Numbered from the stretch's first letter, positions 34,429 to 43,597 are shown. The stretch: 60,471 nucleotides of DNA from an uncultured Lentisphaeria bacterium (GCA_949282305.1 CASDPB010000089.1:1-60471); one strand, 5' to 3'. A program made the numbers and translations. The notes: generated by a model not told the origin, from the sequence alone.

Positions 34429-34737
34429 GTCAGTCAACTCCTTGCGATATAAATTTCATCTTTCTTTCAGACAGCATTCTTTGAATCTTGTTCCATCTCC
34501 GGCAAATTCTTTTACCGCATACGGCGGAAAGCAGGAACAGCTCCGCCGGGGAAACGGTTCAGGAGCCGAACTCAAAAACTGCGTCTGAAAAACCTTCGGC
34601 TTTTCCGCATAATTCTTTACAAGACAACGGCAGCCTCATATTCATCGGCGGTAATGTACCATGCCGCCCGGCTTTTGTCAACCCGGCTTCCGCTTTTTGC
34701 ATTCCGCCGCGATTCCTCCTTCCGGGAAAACGCGGAA
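34429..34737 (-). other. Leader and intergenic region upstream of the YugP-like gene
   Basis: No gene is visible. A minus-strand consensus promoter sits at 34653-34681. The roughly 215 bp from there to the protease start would be an untranslated leader, unless a small RNA ends within it. Nothing else recognisable is present. Confidence 0.5.
34653..34681 (-). promoter_or_regulatory. Promoter of the YugP-HIT unit
   Basis: On the minus strand, perfect TTGACA (34681-34676), a 17-nt spacer and TACATT (34658-34653). It points towards the YugP-like gene. Confidence 0.65.
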
Positions 34738-36621
34738 TCATCCCCGTCTGCCGAAGCGGCGCTCAATCTCCCTGGCGGAAATGTTCAGAATCGTCGGACG
34801 GCCATGGGGACATGTGAAAGGCTGTTCACACTGTGAAAGCTGTTTCAGAAGGGCAAGAGCTTCTTCAATCGTCAGCTTGTCATTAGCCTTGACCGCCGCT
34901 TTGCAGGCACTCATGGCAACGGTTTCCAGATCGGTCCGCGAAGTCGCGGAACTGCCGCTGTCAATCGCCCGGGAAAGCATGTCCTTGAACGTATTTCCCG
35001 CATTGTCCTGCGACAACGCGGCGGGAATCGCATTCAGTTTGATCGTATTCTGCCCGAACAGTTCAATCTCATACCCCACTTTCTCCACGAATTCCGCGTT
35101 TTTGGAAAGAAACACCATATCCGAACGGGAGAGATCAATGGTCACGGGGATCAGCAGACGCTGCGACAGATTGCCGTCCACGCCCTTCAGAATGCGCTCG
35201 AAGAGCACCCGTTCATGCGCGGCGTGCTGATCTATCAGAATCAGTCCGTCCGCCTTTTCCGCGATAATGTAAGTATCGGAAAAGATTCCGATCAGGCGCA
35301 GTCCCAGCGGCTCCGCCTTCCCTGCCGACGGCGGCTGTTCCGCAGTCGCGGGAGTCTCGTCCCGTTCCAGCTTCAGCTCTTCCTTCCGTTCCTCCCGCGG
35401 CGGCGCAAAACCGGGCAGAGAGGCTGCCGTCACAGGAACCTGCGTCAGAAACGAAGGCGTGTAGTCGACAAACGCATTCGCCATCACCCGGTTGATCCCG
35501 GAAAAATCCGGTTCGCGGTGAAATTCAAACGGCACCGCGGGAATATCGGGAAACGGGGCGGGCGAAACACTCCCCGCGTCCGCGGAACCGGTCTGCGGCG
35601 CACTGCAACCGCCCAGGTCAAGGATCGAAGTTTCGGCGGCACGCAATGCGGCGCCGACCGCGGCACGCACCGCGCATGTGACTTCATAGTCGCTGGAAAA
35701 CCGCACCTCGCGCTTTGCCGGATGCACATTCACATCCACCAGTGCCGGATTCAGGGAAAGGAAAAGAATGCAGGGCTGATAACGTCCTTTGTCAAGAGTC
35801 GGGCCGCATCCTTCGCGGATTCCACGATAGACAGCCTGCGATTCAATCGGGCGGCCGTTCACGAAAACCCGCTGTTCCAGGCGGGACGGGCGCGTGAAGG
35901 AGCGCCGGGCGATAAATCCGGTCACGTTAATCCCCCGCTCGCTTCTGGAAACGGGAATCATCGCATCCGCGTAATTGCGCCCGAACAGTTCCCGGATACG
36001 CGGAATCAGATCCTTCGCCGCAGGACTCGCAATAAAGGGGCGCCCGTCAAAAGTCAGTTCAAAACTGATTTCCGGATGCGCCAGAGAGATATTTGTAATC
36101 ATCTCGCTGATATGCTTTTCCTCTGTCGCCTGGCTTCGCAGAAACTTTTTCCGCGCGGGAGTGTTGAAAAACAGATCCCGCACAACAACCTCCGTTCCGG
36201 GCGCACATCCGAAAGGTGCGGAAGAGACCATTTTCCCGCCGCTGATCACAACTTCAAACCCTTCGGCAGTATCCCTGCGGCGCGTATGGAGCGTAACTTT
36301 TGAAACGGACGCGATACTCGGCATCGCTTCGCCGCGGAACCCGAAAGAGGAAATCGCATAAAGATCCTTTTCCGTTTTGATCTTGCTTGTCGCATGCGCC
36401 TCGAAACAAAGAATCGCATCATCGGGATCCATGCCCTCGCCGTCGTCGACGACAGAGATCAGCTGTTCCCCCGCCTTCCGTATTGTGACAACAATTCTGA
36501 GCGCTCCCGCGTCCAGAGAATTTTCAAGCAGTTCCTTTAACACGGAAGCCGGGCGTTCCACGACTTCGCCTGCTGCAATTTTGTTGTAAATCTGTTCCGT
36601 CAAAAGCCGTATCTTACTCAT
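34738..36621 (-). CDS. mutL: DNA mismatch repair protein MutL
   Basis: A 627-residue MutL. The GHKL ATPase has IAAGEVVERPASVLKELLEN, VDDGEGM and the lid motif GFRGEAMPSI. The C-terminal endonuclease motif DQHAAHERVLFE fits DQHA(X)2E(X)4E, and ACKAAVKA and CPHGRPT also match, so this is the nicking type found in bacteria without MutH. A Pro/Ala-rich linker joins the halves. The ATG at 36621, not the in-frame ATG eight codons upstream, overlaps the TPR gene stop as ATGA. mutS is not in the window. It is the last gene of the five-gene unit that begins at 39985. Confidence 0.95.
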   Translation of the reverse strand: MSKIRLLTEQIYNKIAAGEVVERPASVLKELLENSLDAGALRIVVTIRKAGEQLISVVDDGEGMDPDDAILCFEAHATSKIKTEKDLYAISSFGFRGEAMPSIASVSKVTLHTRRRDTAEGFEVVISGGKMVSSAPFGCAPGTEVVVRDLFFNTPARKKFLRSQATEEKHISEMITNISLAHPEISFELTFDGRPFIASPAAKDLIPRIRELFGRNYADAMIPVSRSERGINVTGFIARRSFTRPSRLEQRVFVNGRPIESQAVYRGIREGCGPTLDKGRYQPCILFLSLNPALVDVNVHPAKREVRFSSDYEVTCAVRAAVGAALRAAETSILDLGGCSAPQTGSADAGSVSPAPFPDIPAVPFEFHREPDFSGINRVMANAFVDYTPSFLTQVPVTAASLPGFAPPREERKEELKLERDETPATAEQPPSAGKAEPLGLRLIGIFSDTYIIAEKADGLILIDQHAAHERVLFERILKGVDGNLSQRLLIPVTIDLSRSDMVFLSKNAEFVEKVGYEIELFGQNTIKLNAIPAALSQDNAGNTFKDMLSRAIDSGSSATSRTDLETVAMSACKAAVKANDKLTIEEALALLKQLSQCEQPFTCPHGRPTILNISAREIERRFGRRG

Positions 36622-37379
36622 TTTTCCGCCTGTGATCCGTTCCATGATTTTCCGCGCGCCTGATCGATGATCTCCCGGAATTCCTCCTGATTGCGGATAT
36701 TGTCGAAATTCGGGTCATTGGAAAGCGGCAGGATTCTTTCCCCCAGCATGTCATAGGCGCGCTTGAAATATTCGATCGCCTTCTTCGTATTGCCCGCCAT
36801 CGAGTGAATGCCGGAAAGGTTCAATGCGGCGATTGAGGACGCCGGCTCCATCCGCAGACCTTTTTCCGCAGTCGTGATCGCTTCGCGGAATTTCTTCTGC
36901 TTCGCCAGCGCCGCGCCGAGGTTGTTGTAAACGGAGGTGTCATCCGGGCGCAGAAACGCCTGCCGTCGGAACACCATTTCGGCATCCTTGTATTTTCCCT
37001 GCATGTAAAGCACGCTGCCGAGCATGGAAAGGAGCTTCAGGTTCGTGTGATGGAACACCAGGGCAGTCCGGAGCACATCCTCCGCCTTGTCATACTCCCC
37101 GTTGTCGCAGAAGTCGGCAGCATACTGCAAGGTGGAGTCCACGCGCGGAATCGGGCTTCTTTCGCGGTAATCGCCTTTCATGAGCATGTTCCCGCTGTAT
37201 TTGAACGGACTCAGTTCCATGCGAAGCTGCTGTTCCTCCATCGGCGTAATTGCAGCCTCATGCCCGTGCATCTCCGGCGCGCGGCGGTTGCTGAGCACCA
37301 GTGTGCAGAGAATCACAATCGCCAGAAAAATAATCAGCGGCGCAAGCTGTTTCGTTAACGGCACCTGCGGTTTCAGCAT
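36618..37379 (-). CDS. Membrane-anchored TPR protein
   Basis: A 253-residue protein with one N-terminal membrane helix (about 13-30, LAPLIIFLAIVILCTLVL) and then five to six TPR-like units between about 75 and 235, rich in the spaced G-A-L-A-F pattern (for example YNNLGAALAKQKKF and NLSGIHSMAGNTKKAI). It is probably a periplasmic scaffold. An excellent AAGGAGGTGG inside the end of the ABC ATPase gene precedes its ATG. It overlaps that gene by 7 bp and mutL by 4. Its partner is unknown. Confidence 0.82.
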   Translation of the reverse strand: MLKPQVPLTKQLAPLIIFLAIVILCTLVLSNRRAPEMHGHEAAITPMEEQQLRMELSPFKYSGNMLMKGDYRERSPIPRVDSTLQYAADFCDNGEYDKAEDVLRTALVFHHTNLKLLSMLGSVLYMQGKYKDAEMVFRRQAFLRPDDTSVYNNLGAALAKQKKFREAITTAEKGLRMEPASSIAALNLSGIHSMAGNTKKAIEYFKRAYDMLGERILPLSNDPNFDNIRNQEEFREIIDQARGKSWNGSQAEK

Positions 37380-38389
37380 CCGCCCACCTCCTTCCGGTCG
37401 AGCAGATGACAGGCGCAGAAATGTCCGGCTCCGACTTTACGAAACTCCGGCACGACACATCTGCAGTGTTCCTGTTCCGCCGCGGACGCTTCCGCATACA
37501 GGGCGCAACGCCCTGAAAAACGGCATCCGGCGGGAAAATTCGCCGGCGACGGCACCGAACCGGGAATCGTGGACAGACGTCCCTTCTCTCTGCCCAGCAC
37601 GGGGACTGCCGCAAGAAGCGCCTTCGTATAAGGGTGCTTCGGTGAATCAATCAGCTCGCGCACCGGGGCATATTCCACAATCCGCCCCGCATACATTACG
37701 GCAACATTGTCCGCGGTTTCCGACACGATTCCGAGATTGTGAGTTACAAGAATGATCGACATTCCCATCTGCTTCCGGAGTTCCAGAAGCAGATCCAGGA
37801 TCTGCGCCTGAATTGTCACGTCCAGCGCGGTCGTCGGCTCATCCGCCACCAGCACCGAAGGCCGGCTGGCAATCGCCATTGCAATCATGACCCTCTGCTG
37901 CATTCCGCCGGAAAGTTCATGCGGATACCGCGAAACCCGGTCGCCCGGTTCCGGAATCCCGACCTGGCGCAGAAGCCCGACCGCCTCCGCCCAGGGATCG
38001 ACGACATCAGGGCGATGCAGGGAAACCGCCTCGGCAATCTGTTCGCCGACGCGGAATACGGGATTCAGAGAGACCGACGGTTCCTGAAAAATATAGGAAA
38101 TTTCTCCGCCGCGAATCCTGCGCAGCTCCTTTTTTGAAAGACTCAAAACATCCACGATGGCACCGTCGCGCTTCTCCAGCATGACTTTCCCGGAGGCGAT
38201 TCGCGCAGGCGGCTCCGGCAGAAGGCGCGCCAATGCCATGCACGAGACACTTTTCCCGCATCCGCTCTCGCCGACCAGTGCAAGAATCTCCCCTTTTTCC
38301 AGAGAAAAGGAAACATCCGTGACCGTCGGCTGCACCACGCCATCCGCCTGAAATCCAATCGTCAAACCTTCTACTTTCAAAATCGCCAT
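37373..38389 (-). CDS. Oligopeptide/dipeptide ABC transporter ATP-binding protein (OppD/DppD)
   Basis: A 338-residue ABC ATPase. Walker A GESGCGKS, signature LSGGMQQR, Walker B VLVADEPTTALD and H-loop VTHNLG are all intact. The C-terminal oligopeptide-transporter domain with its Cys-rich CRFSGRCALYAEA segment, whose cysteines can bind an iron-sulfur cluster in this family, is present. No permease, binding protein or OppF gene is adjacent; the unit instead holds a Nudix enzyme, a TPR protein and mutL. The partners must be elsewhere in the genome. Confidence 0.9.
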   Translation of the reverse strand: MAILKVEGLTIGFQADGVVQPTVTDVSFSLEKGEILALVGESGCGKSVSCMALARLLPEPPARIASGKVMLEKRDGAIVDVLSLSKKELRRIRGGEISYIFQEPSVSLNPVFRVGEQIAEAVSLHRPDVVDPWAEAVGLLRQVGIPEPGDRVSRYPHELSGGMQQRVMIAMAIASRPSVLVADEPTTALDVTIQAQILDLLLELRKQMGMSIILVTHNLGIVSETADNVAVMYAGRIVEYAPVRELIDSPKHPYTKALLAAVPVLGREKGRLSTIPGSVPSPANFPAGCRFSGRCALYAEASAAEQEHCRCVVPEFRKVGAGHFCACHLLDRKEVGGC

Positions 38390-38404
38390 GAACAGCTCCC
38401 AACG

Positions 38405-38965
38405 CTATGACTGTTTTGCGAGATAATCCCTGAGTTTCCGCAGAACCGACCGGATGTCCTCGCTGTCCACAATCCGTTCCGCCTTCTCCAGCTTGAACAG
38501 AAAACGCGAACGTTTCTCCGTCTCTTCCCATTGATCCAGAATCCGCGTGATCCGCAAAGGAAAAATCTGGACGAACTGCGACTGCTTGAACTTGTACGCG
38601 CCCAGCATCACCGGATCGCATGTGCCGATCACCCCCGCTTCCTCAAATGCCTCCTTCGCCGCGGATTCATACGTCGTCATGTTCTTCTCTATGTTCCCTT
38701 TCGGAAGCATCCACGCACCGCCCCCGCTCGGCGTCACCAGCATCACCCGGACCGTTCCATCGTCTTCCACCAGATACGGCACCGTTCCGGAACGCAGATT
38801 TTTGTCAAGAGGCGACTTTCCGCTCTTTTCCGCTTTCTTTACCGCCTTGCGTGTTTTTTTCTCCGTTTTTTCCGGCTTTGCGGCGGACTTCCTGTCTGCG
38901 CGGGATGCTTTCTTCCCCTTCTCCGGCATTGATTTCAGCAGGACGACTCCGGACATACGCTTCAT
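38405..38965 (-). CDS. Nudix hydrolase with lysine-rich N-terminal extension
   Basis: A 186-residue protein. Residues 1 to about 60 are a Lys/Ala/Glu-rich basic tail. The Nudix domain follows, with WMLPKGNIEKNMTTYESAAKE then AFEEAGV. The catalytic REUxEE core is present as KEAFEE, but the first Glu of the Nudix box is replaced by Met. The PKG context is that of the diadenosine/diphosphoinositol-polyphosphate group. It could clear dinucleotide polyphosphates. The basic tail may bind nucleic acid or polyphosphate; that is inference. It lies 9 bp after the oxidoreductase gene and 15 bp before the OppD-like gene. Confidence 0.82.
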   Translation of the reverse strand: MKRMSGVVLLKSMPEKGKKASRADRKSAAKPEKTEKKTRKAVKKAEKSGKSPLDKNLRSGTVPYLVEDDGTVRVMLVTPSGGGAWMLPKGNIEKNMTTYESAAKEAFEEAGVIGTCDPVMLGAYKFKQSQFVQIFPLRITRILDQWEETEKRSRFLFKLEKAERIVDSEDIRSVLRKLRDYLAKQS

Positions 38966-38974
38966 AAGAGTTCC

Positions 38975-39985
38975 TTACTGCTGCTTTTCGGCGGCTTCCC
39001 GGCAGACATCCTTGAGCTGAATGCCTGAAATTTTCAGGTTCGGAGCATAGACCGGGCTCTCAAAAGAACCGCGTTTTCCGCACAGGATATCACCCAGCGC
39101 CTCGCCCTGATCCTTTGCCGCAATCCAGAGACCCCAGGTGCGACCGTCGATTTCGGCACAGTCGCCGACTGCGTAAATATCGGGAAGCGAAGTCCGGAAC
39201 TGATGGTCCACGACAATCGCCTTGTTCACCTTGATCCCGCAGTCCGCGGCAGGATGGATCTGCGAACGAATTCCTGCGGAAAAGAGAAGCAGTCCGGTCT
39301 CCACAGCAGACCCGTCTGAGAAAGTCACTTTTACAGACTCCGAACCCGCCCCTTCCGTCACCTCCGCGGCAGAGACGCCGAGTCGGAAATGAAGCCCCGT
39401 TCCTCCGAGTTTTTCCAGGAGAACCGCGGACTCCGCCTCATTCAGCTGCCGGGGCAAAAGCCGGTTCATGAACTCCACCACAGTGACATCCAGTCCGCGC
39501 TCCCGCAAAGCCCAGGCGGCTTCAAGCCCGAGCAGACCGCCTCCGATGACAAGCGCGGTCTTCGCTGTTTCCGCACGTCTGATGATCCTGTCGGCATCCT
39601 CCATCGTGCGAAGCGTGAACACATCCGCGGTTTCCACTCCTTTCACCGGCGGGACAAATGCCGTTGCGCCGCTTGCAAGCACCAGTTTATCATAGGAATA
39701 TGCTTTCCCGCCTGAAGTGAAGATTTCTTTGTTCACAGGGTCAATCTTTTCGATCTTCTCTCCGAAACGGGGCTCGATGCCCTGCGATTTCATGGCATCG
39801 GCGGAAGCCAGAATCAATTTTTCCCGCGCCACTTTACCCGCGACATAATCGGGCAGGCGCATCTTCGCATAGAGACCGCAGACGTCATGATCCAGGATCA
39901 GCACCTCCGCTTCCGGCATGTTCTGCTTCAGCCTTCTGGCAGCGGCATACCCTGCCTGACCGGCTCCGAAAATGATGATTTTCAT
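38975..39985 (-). CDS. FAD-dependent pyridine-nucleotide-disulfide oxidoreductase (rubredoxin-reductase-like)
   Basis: A 336-residue flavoprotein. The FAD-binding motif at the N-terminus is IIFGAGQAGYAAARRL, the NAD(P)H motif is ALVIGGGLLGLEAAWAL, and the second FAD motif is DIYAVGDCAEIDG. There is no redox CxxC, so it belongs to the group of rubredoxin or ferredoxin reductases and nitrite-reductase N-domains. It likely passes electrons from NAD(P)H to a small iron protein. It is first gene of the operon that runs through Nudix, OppD-like, TPR and mutL. The partner is not in the window. Confidence 0.85.
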   Translation of the reverse strand: MKIIIFGAGQAGYAAARRLKQNMPEAEVLILDHDVCGLYAKMRLPDYVAGKVAREKLILASADAMKSQGIEPRFGEKIEKIDPVNKEIFTSGGKAYSYDKLVLASGATAFVPPVKGVETADVFTLRTMEDADRIIRRAETAKTALVIGGGLLGLEAAWALRERGLDVTVVEFMNRLLPRQLNEAESAVLLEKLGGTGLHFRLGVSAAEVTEGAGSESVKVTFSDGSAVETGLLLFSAGIRSQIHPAADCGIKVNKAIVVDHQFRTSLPDIYAVGDCAEIDGRTWGLWIAAKDQGEALGDILCGKRGSFESPVYAPNLKISGIQLKDVCREAAEKQQ

Positions 39986-40069
39986 AGAAAAGCTCCTGTT
40001 GAAATTGCAGTATCACATGGAAATATAAGACGCTTCCGGCAAGCATCAAGTTCCAAATATAAAAAAGGC

Positions 40070-40108
40070 GGAAAAAAGCCCCGGCAGACGGAACCGCGTC
40101 TTTCGGGG
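40070..40108 (-). terminator. Terminator after the M32 carboxypeptidase gene
   Basis: On the minus strand, cccc-agacg pairs with cgtct-gggg (within 40108-40079) and is followed by CTTTTTT. It lies directly after the stop codon. Confidence 0.8.
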
Positions 40109-40112
40109 AGAC

Positions 40113-41621
40113 TCAGAATCCGTAGATCGCAGAGTATTTCTTTTCCAGCAGCTCCATGAAACAGCCGGGATCAATCCGGTCGCTTCCGACGGAAAGACGC
40201 AGAGTCTCGTCCGGAGTGAACTTCGCCCCGTAAAAATGCAGATTTCCGCGGAGAAACGCCAGAAGCGGCGAAAAATCGCCTTTCCGGATGGATTCACCGA
40301 GCGCGGGAATCTCCTGTTCCGCACGTTTCCATATCTGCGCCGCAATCAGGTTGCCGAGCGCATAAGTCGGGAAGTAGCCGAACTCCCCCATGGACCAGTG
40401 AATATCCTGAAGAATCCCGTGGGCGTCGTCCTTAGGCATGATCCCGAGGTAGTCCTGAGACTTGCGGTTCCATGCCTCCGGAAGATCCCTGACCTCGATT
40501 CTGCCGTTCAGCATATCTTTTTCCAGCTCATACCGGAGCATGATATGCAGATTGTAGGTTGCCTCGTCCGCCTCCGTGCGGATGAAGGACGGCTCGACTT
40601 TATTGACCGCGCGGTAAAACTCCTCCATCGGCACCTTCGCCAGATGCTCCGGAAAAGTTTTCTGAAACTCCGGATAAAAGAATACCCAGAAGTCATAGGA
40701 GCGCGCCACGAGGTTCTCCCAAAGACGCGACTGGGATTCATGGAAACTGAACGAGGCGCCCTCTCCCAGCGGCGTCCGGTTCAGCGCCTTGTCGATTCCG
40801 AGTTCATAGAGGGCGTGTCCGCACTCGTGGACACTGCTCAGAAGACAGGAGACCGGAAGCTGTCTGAACACTTTCGTCGTAATGCGTACATCGTTCAGCC
40901 CGAAGCTCGTGGTGAACGGATGCGCACTCATATCCTGTCTGCCGCGCGTGAAATCATATCCCATCCGGGTAATGACTCCGGTCACAAATTCAAGCTGTTT
41001 CTTTTCGTCATATTCCGCATGGAGGAAGGAGTCGTCGACCTGTTTGCAGGAAGCGATCTTTTTCAGCAGGGCGACCTGTTTTTCTCGGAGCGCCGCAAAA
41101 ATGGGGTCCACTTTCGCCACCGTGTATCCTTCCTCGAAATTGTCGAGCAGGGGATCGTAAATATTCTGATACGGACGGAACAGCTCCGCATATTCGCGCC
41201 GCAGATCAATCAGGGACGCCAGATAAGGCTGGAAGATCGAGAAATCGGATTTTTCCCGCGCCTCCGCCCACGCATGATGCGCTTTTGCCGCGGTGCCGGC
41301 GGTTCTTGCGACAAGCGAAGAAGGAACCCGCGAAGTTTTTTCAAAGTTCCGCCGGAGCTTGCGGCAGAGGCACGCTTCCATGGAATCCGCCGGCATGGAT
41401 GCGGTCTCTTCGGAGGCGGCGTCAATCAATCTGCTGAATTCCGCGGAGGATGCCTTCTCATGCGCAAGTTTTGCCAGAGTCCCGATCTGCCCGGAACGGT
41501 CGGATGCGGAATTCGACGGCATGTAAGTCTGCTGATCCCATTCCAGCAGAGCCATTGCCGCGTGAAGATCGGAAATCTCCGCCACGATCTCCTTCAGTCC
41601 GTCAAAATATTTCATCACCAT
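40113..41621 (-). CDS. M32 family metallocarboxypeptidase
   Basis: A 502-residue zinc carboxypeptidase of the Taq/Pfu type. The metal motif is HECGH in SSVHECGHALYELG, with the downstream ESQSRLWENLVAR glutamate typical of M32. It removes C-terminal residues from peptides in the cytoplasm. The gene begins at ATGGTGATG overlapping the thyX stop; either ATG (41621 or 41615) could be used. It is the last gene of the FHA-pseudokinase / thyX / M32 unit and ends at a clear terminator. Confidence 0.93.
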   Translation of the reverse strand: MVMKYFDGLKEIVAEISDLHAAMALLEWDQQTYMPSNSASDRSGQIGTLAKLAHEKASSAEFSRLIDAASEETASMPADSMEACLCRKLRRNFEKTSRVPSSLVARTAGTAAKAHHAWAEAREKSDFSIFQPYLASLIDLRREYAELFRPYQNIYDPLLDNFEEGYTVAKVDPIFAALREKQVALLKKIASCKQVDDSFLHAEYDEKKQLEFVTGVITRMGYDFTRGRQDMSAHPFTTSFGLNDVRITTKVFRQLPVSCLLSSVHECGHALYELGIDKALNRTPLGEGASFSFHESQSRLWENLVARSYDFWVFFYPEFQKTFPEHLAKVPMEEFYRAVNKVEPSFIRTEADEATYNLHIMLRYELEKDMLNGRIEVRDLPEAWNRKSQDYLGIMPKDDAHGILQDIHWSMGEFGYFPTYALGNLIAAQIWKRAEQEIPALGESIRKGDFSPLLAFLRGNLHFYGAKFTPDETLRLSVGSDRIDPGCFMELLEKKYSAIYGF

Positions 41622-42319
41622 GCCTGCCCGTGTTTTTCAAAATAAGACGCCACATTCGGGATGACCGGCTTGATAAGCTGTTTGATTGCCTTTGCATATT
41701 CGCGGATCTCCCACTGCGCATGTTCACTGTCGCGCAGTTCCAGAAAATGAAGCAGATTGCTGAGGTTGACCGTCCCCCAGAAAGTCACCATCATATTCTG
41801 CGGCAGAATCCCGCGCGCCTGTTCACGGCAGACGCCCGCCTCAAGCAGTTTGTCGTAAAGCGCAAGAGAGTTCTGATTATGTTCACGGATCAGCCGCCGG
41901 AGTTCCCCGTCGTCGAAATCGGGGCTGTCCACGGATGCCTGACGGTTCGTTTCCGCCTGTCTGCGAAGTTTCGGCGGAGTATAAAACTCCAGGTCGACTT
42001 CCGTATACCTGCGCGAAATTTCATTGTAAGACCATGTGCGGTGGCGGTGCCACTGCCCGCGGATGAACAGGGGACAATGAATGCTGAAGGTAAACACCAG
42101 ATGTTCCAGCGGACTGGTATGTTTGTTGTCGATCAGATAGTGAAGCAGTGTGACATCCCGTTCGTCCATCTCTTTCTTGAGTTTGCCGAAAGAAACTCTT
42201 GCGGCATTGACAATGGTCGCCTCCGACCCGAGATGGTCGATCAGGCCGACCCATCCCTGTCCGTCAAGGACTTTTACATGATTCGCGGGGGGGATGTTGA
42301 GATGCTGGATGTTGCTCAT
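41615..42319 (-). CDS. thyX: FAD-dependent thymidylate synthase ThyX
   Basis: A 234-residue flavin-dependent enzyme that methylates dUMP to dTMP using methylene-THF and NAD(P)H. The ThyX motif RHRTWSYNEIS (RHRX7S) is intact in HRHRTWSYNEISRRY. The supply of methylene-THF comes from SHMT, here part of the RpiB-GlyA fusion. The gene lies 24 bp after the FHA-pseudokinase gene, and its stop codon overlaps the M32 start. Confidence 0.95.
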   Translation of the reverse strand: MSNIQHLNIPPANHVKVLDGQGWVGLIDHLGSEATIVNAARVSFGKLKKEMDERDVTLLHYLIDNKHTSPLEHLVFTFSIHCPLFIRGQWHRHRTWSYNEISRRYTEVDLEFYTPPKLRRQAETNRQASVDSPDFDDGELRRLIREHNQNSLALYDKLLEAGVCREQARGILPQNMMVTFWGTVNLSNLLHFLELRDSEHAQWEIREYAKAIKQLIKPVIPNVASYFEKHGQAW

Positions 42320-42343
42320 TTTGCGTTTTCCTGTCTTCTGTGA

Positions 42344-43597
42344 TTATGATTGTTTTTTCTGTTCTTCAAGCAGAGAATTCGCCTTCTTCAGCTGGAAAAG
42401 AATCTCATTCCAGGAAGAATAGCGGTTTTTCGGATTTTTCATCGTCATCCGGCGCACGATTCCCTCCGTGACACTGGTGACTTTCGCATTCTCATTGCGG
42501 GCCTTGATGAACGGCAGCGGGTCTTCCGTGTGCATCCGCGCCAGTTCCTGTTCGGTATCCGCGCGGAACGGCAGAACTCCGGTCAGGATCTGGTAGAAGA
42601 TGATTCCCAGAGAATACATATCCGATTTCCATGTAAGCTCCTGTCCGCCGAACCACTCAGGACTGGCATACCATTCGGGGCGCTGTCTGAAATTGCTTTT
42701 CAAGTGCGCCCGAAGCCATGCAGCAAGACCGTATCCGATCATGAGGGATCCCTTTTGAGAATAAAGAATCTTGGACGGCTTCAGATTGCCGTGGAAAATA
42801 TTCTGCCGGTTGGCATCGTCGAGAATCTCAATGATGGAAAAAATGATGGGCAGAGTCTTTTTTTCCTCCAGAGGAGCCCGCGCGGAAATCATCGTGGCAA
42901 GCGAAGGATACTCCTGAAAGTCCGTCGTGTAATAACAGCATTCCTCGTTGCGGATTCCGCCGCCGGTATAAGGCAGAAGCGTTTTCGGAAGCGTTCCGGA
43001 CCGAAAACCGGAAATGATGTCCGAGAACTCCTTCCCCGCTCCGGGATCGCCCTGCGGCATACTGAAGATTTTCATGGTCTGCCGCTGTTCCGCCCCATGC
43101 TTTGTCAGCAGATAATGAACGGACTCGTCACAGGCGGACAGCACCGCCGCAACCACCATTCCGTCAATGGATGCGCCGGGAGCCAGATTCTGCGTGCTGT
43201 TTTTCTGCATGCCGGGAGCCACCGAAGGAATCACGGGCGTATAGGAAAGCGGATCAATATTGAGCGGCTCCATCAGCTTCACGTCGGGCTGTTCCTGTTC
43301 CCCGCGGAAAGTGAAACGGATGGCTCCGACCTGAATCTGATCGCCGTCGTTCAGCGTCACATCGTTCTGGCTGATCTTGACTCCGTTGAGTTTCGTTCCG
43401 TTTGTGGAGTGCATATCCGCCAGAGCGTAGGCATTCAGATTCGTATTGAAATAGACGACGCAGTGGCGACGGCTCACCTGCGGGACGCCCGCCAGACAGA
43501 TGGTACACTGCTGATCGCGCCCGATGAAAGTCTCCCTGTCGCCGGCAAGATTTATTTTTCTGATTGTTCCGTGGTCGTCATACTCCAGATACGGCAT
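42344..43597 (-). CDS. FHA-domain protein with C-terminal pseudokinase domain
   Basis: A 417-residue cytoplasmic protein. Residues 1 to about 97 are an FHA phosphothreonine-binding domain with all key residues (Gly26-Arg27, Ser42, His45, Asn66-Gly67). After a Pro/Gln linker, residues 145 to about 400 are an Hanks-type kinase fold: Lys176 in TMKIF, catalytic loop HGNLKPSK (269-276) and the region IGYGLA where DFG should be, then ASPEW and SDMYSLGIIFYQILTG. The catalytic Asp is Asn271, the metal Asn is Lys276, and the DFG Asp is Gly288. It should bind but not phosphorylate. It heads the thyX-M32 unit. Confidence 0.85.
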   Translation of the reverse strand: MPYLEYDDHGTIRKINLAGDRETFIGRDQQCTICLAGVPQVSRRHCVVYFNTNLNAYALADMHSTNGTKLNGVKISQNDVTLNDGDQIQVGAIRFTFRGEQEQPDVKLMEPLNIDPLSYTPVIPSVAPGMQKNSTQNLAPGASIDGMVVAAVLSACDESVHYLLTKHGAEQRQTMKIFSMPQGDPGAGKEFSDIISGFRSGTLPKTLLPYTGGGIRNEECCYYTTDFQEYPSLATMISARAPLEEKKTLPIIFSIIEILDDANRQNIFHGNLKPSKILYSQKGSLMIGYGLAAWLRAHLKSNFRQRPEWYASPEWFGGQELTWKSDMYSLGIIFYQILTGVLPFRADTEQELARMHTEDPLPFIKARNENAKVTSVTEGIVRRMTMKNPKNRYSSWNEILFQLKKANSLLEEQKKQS

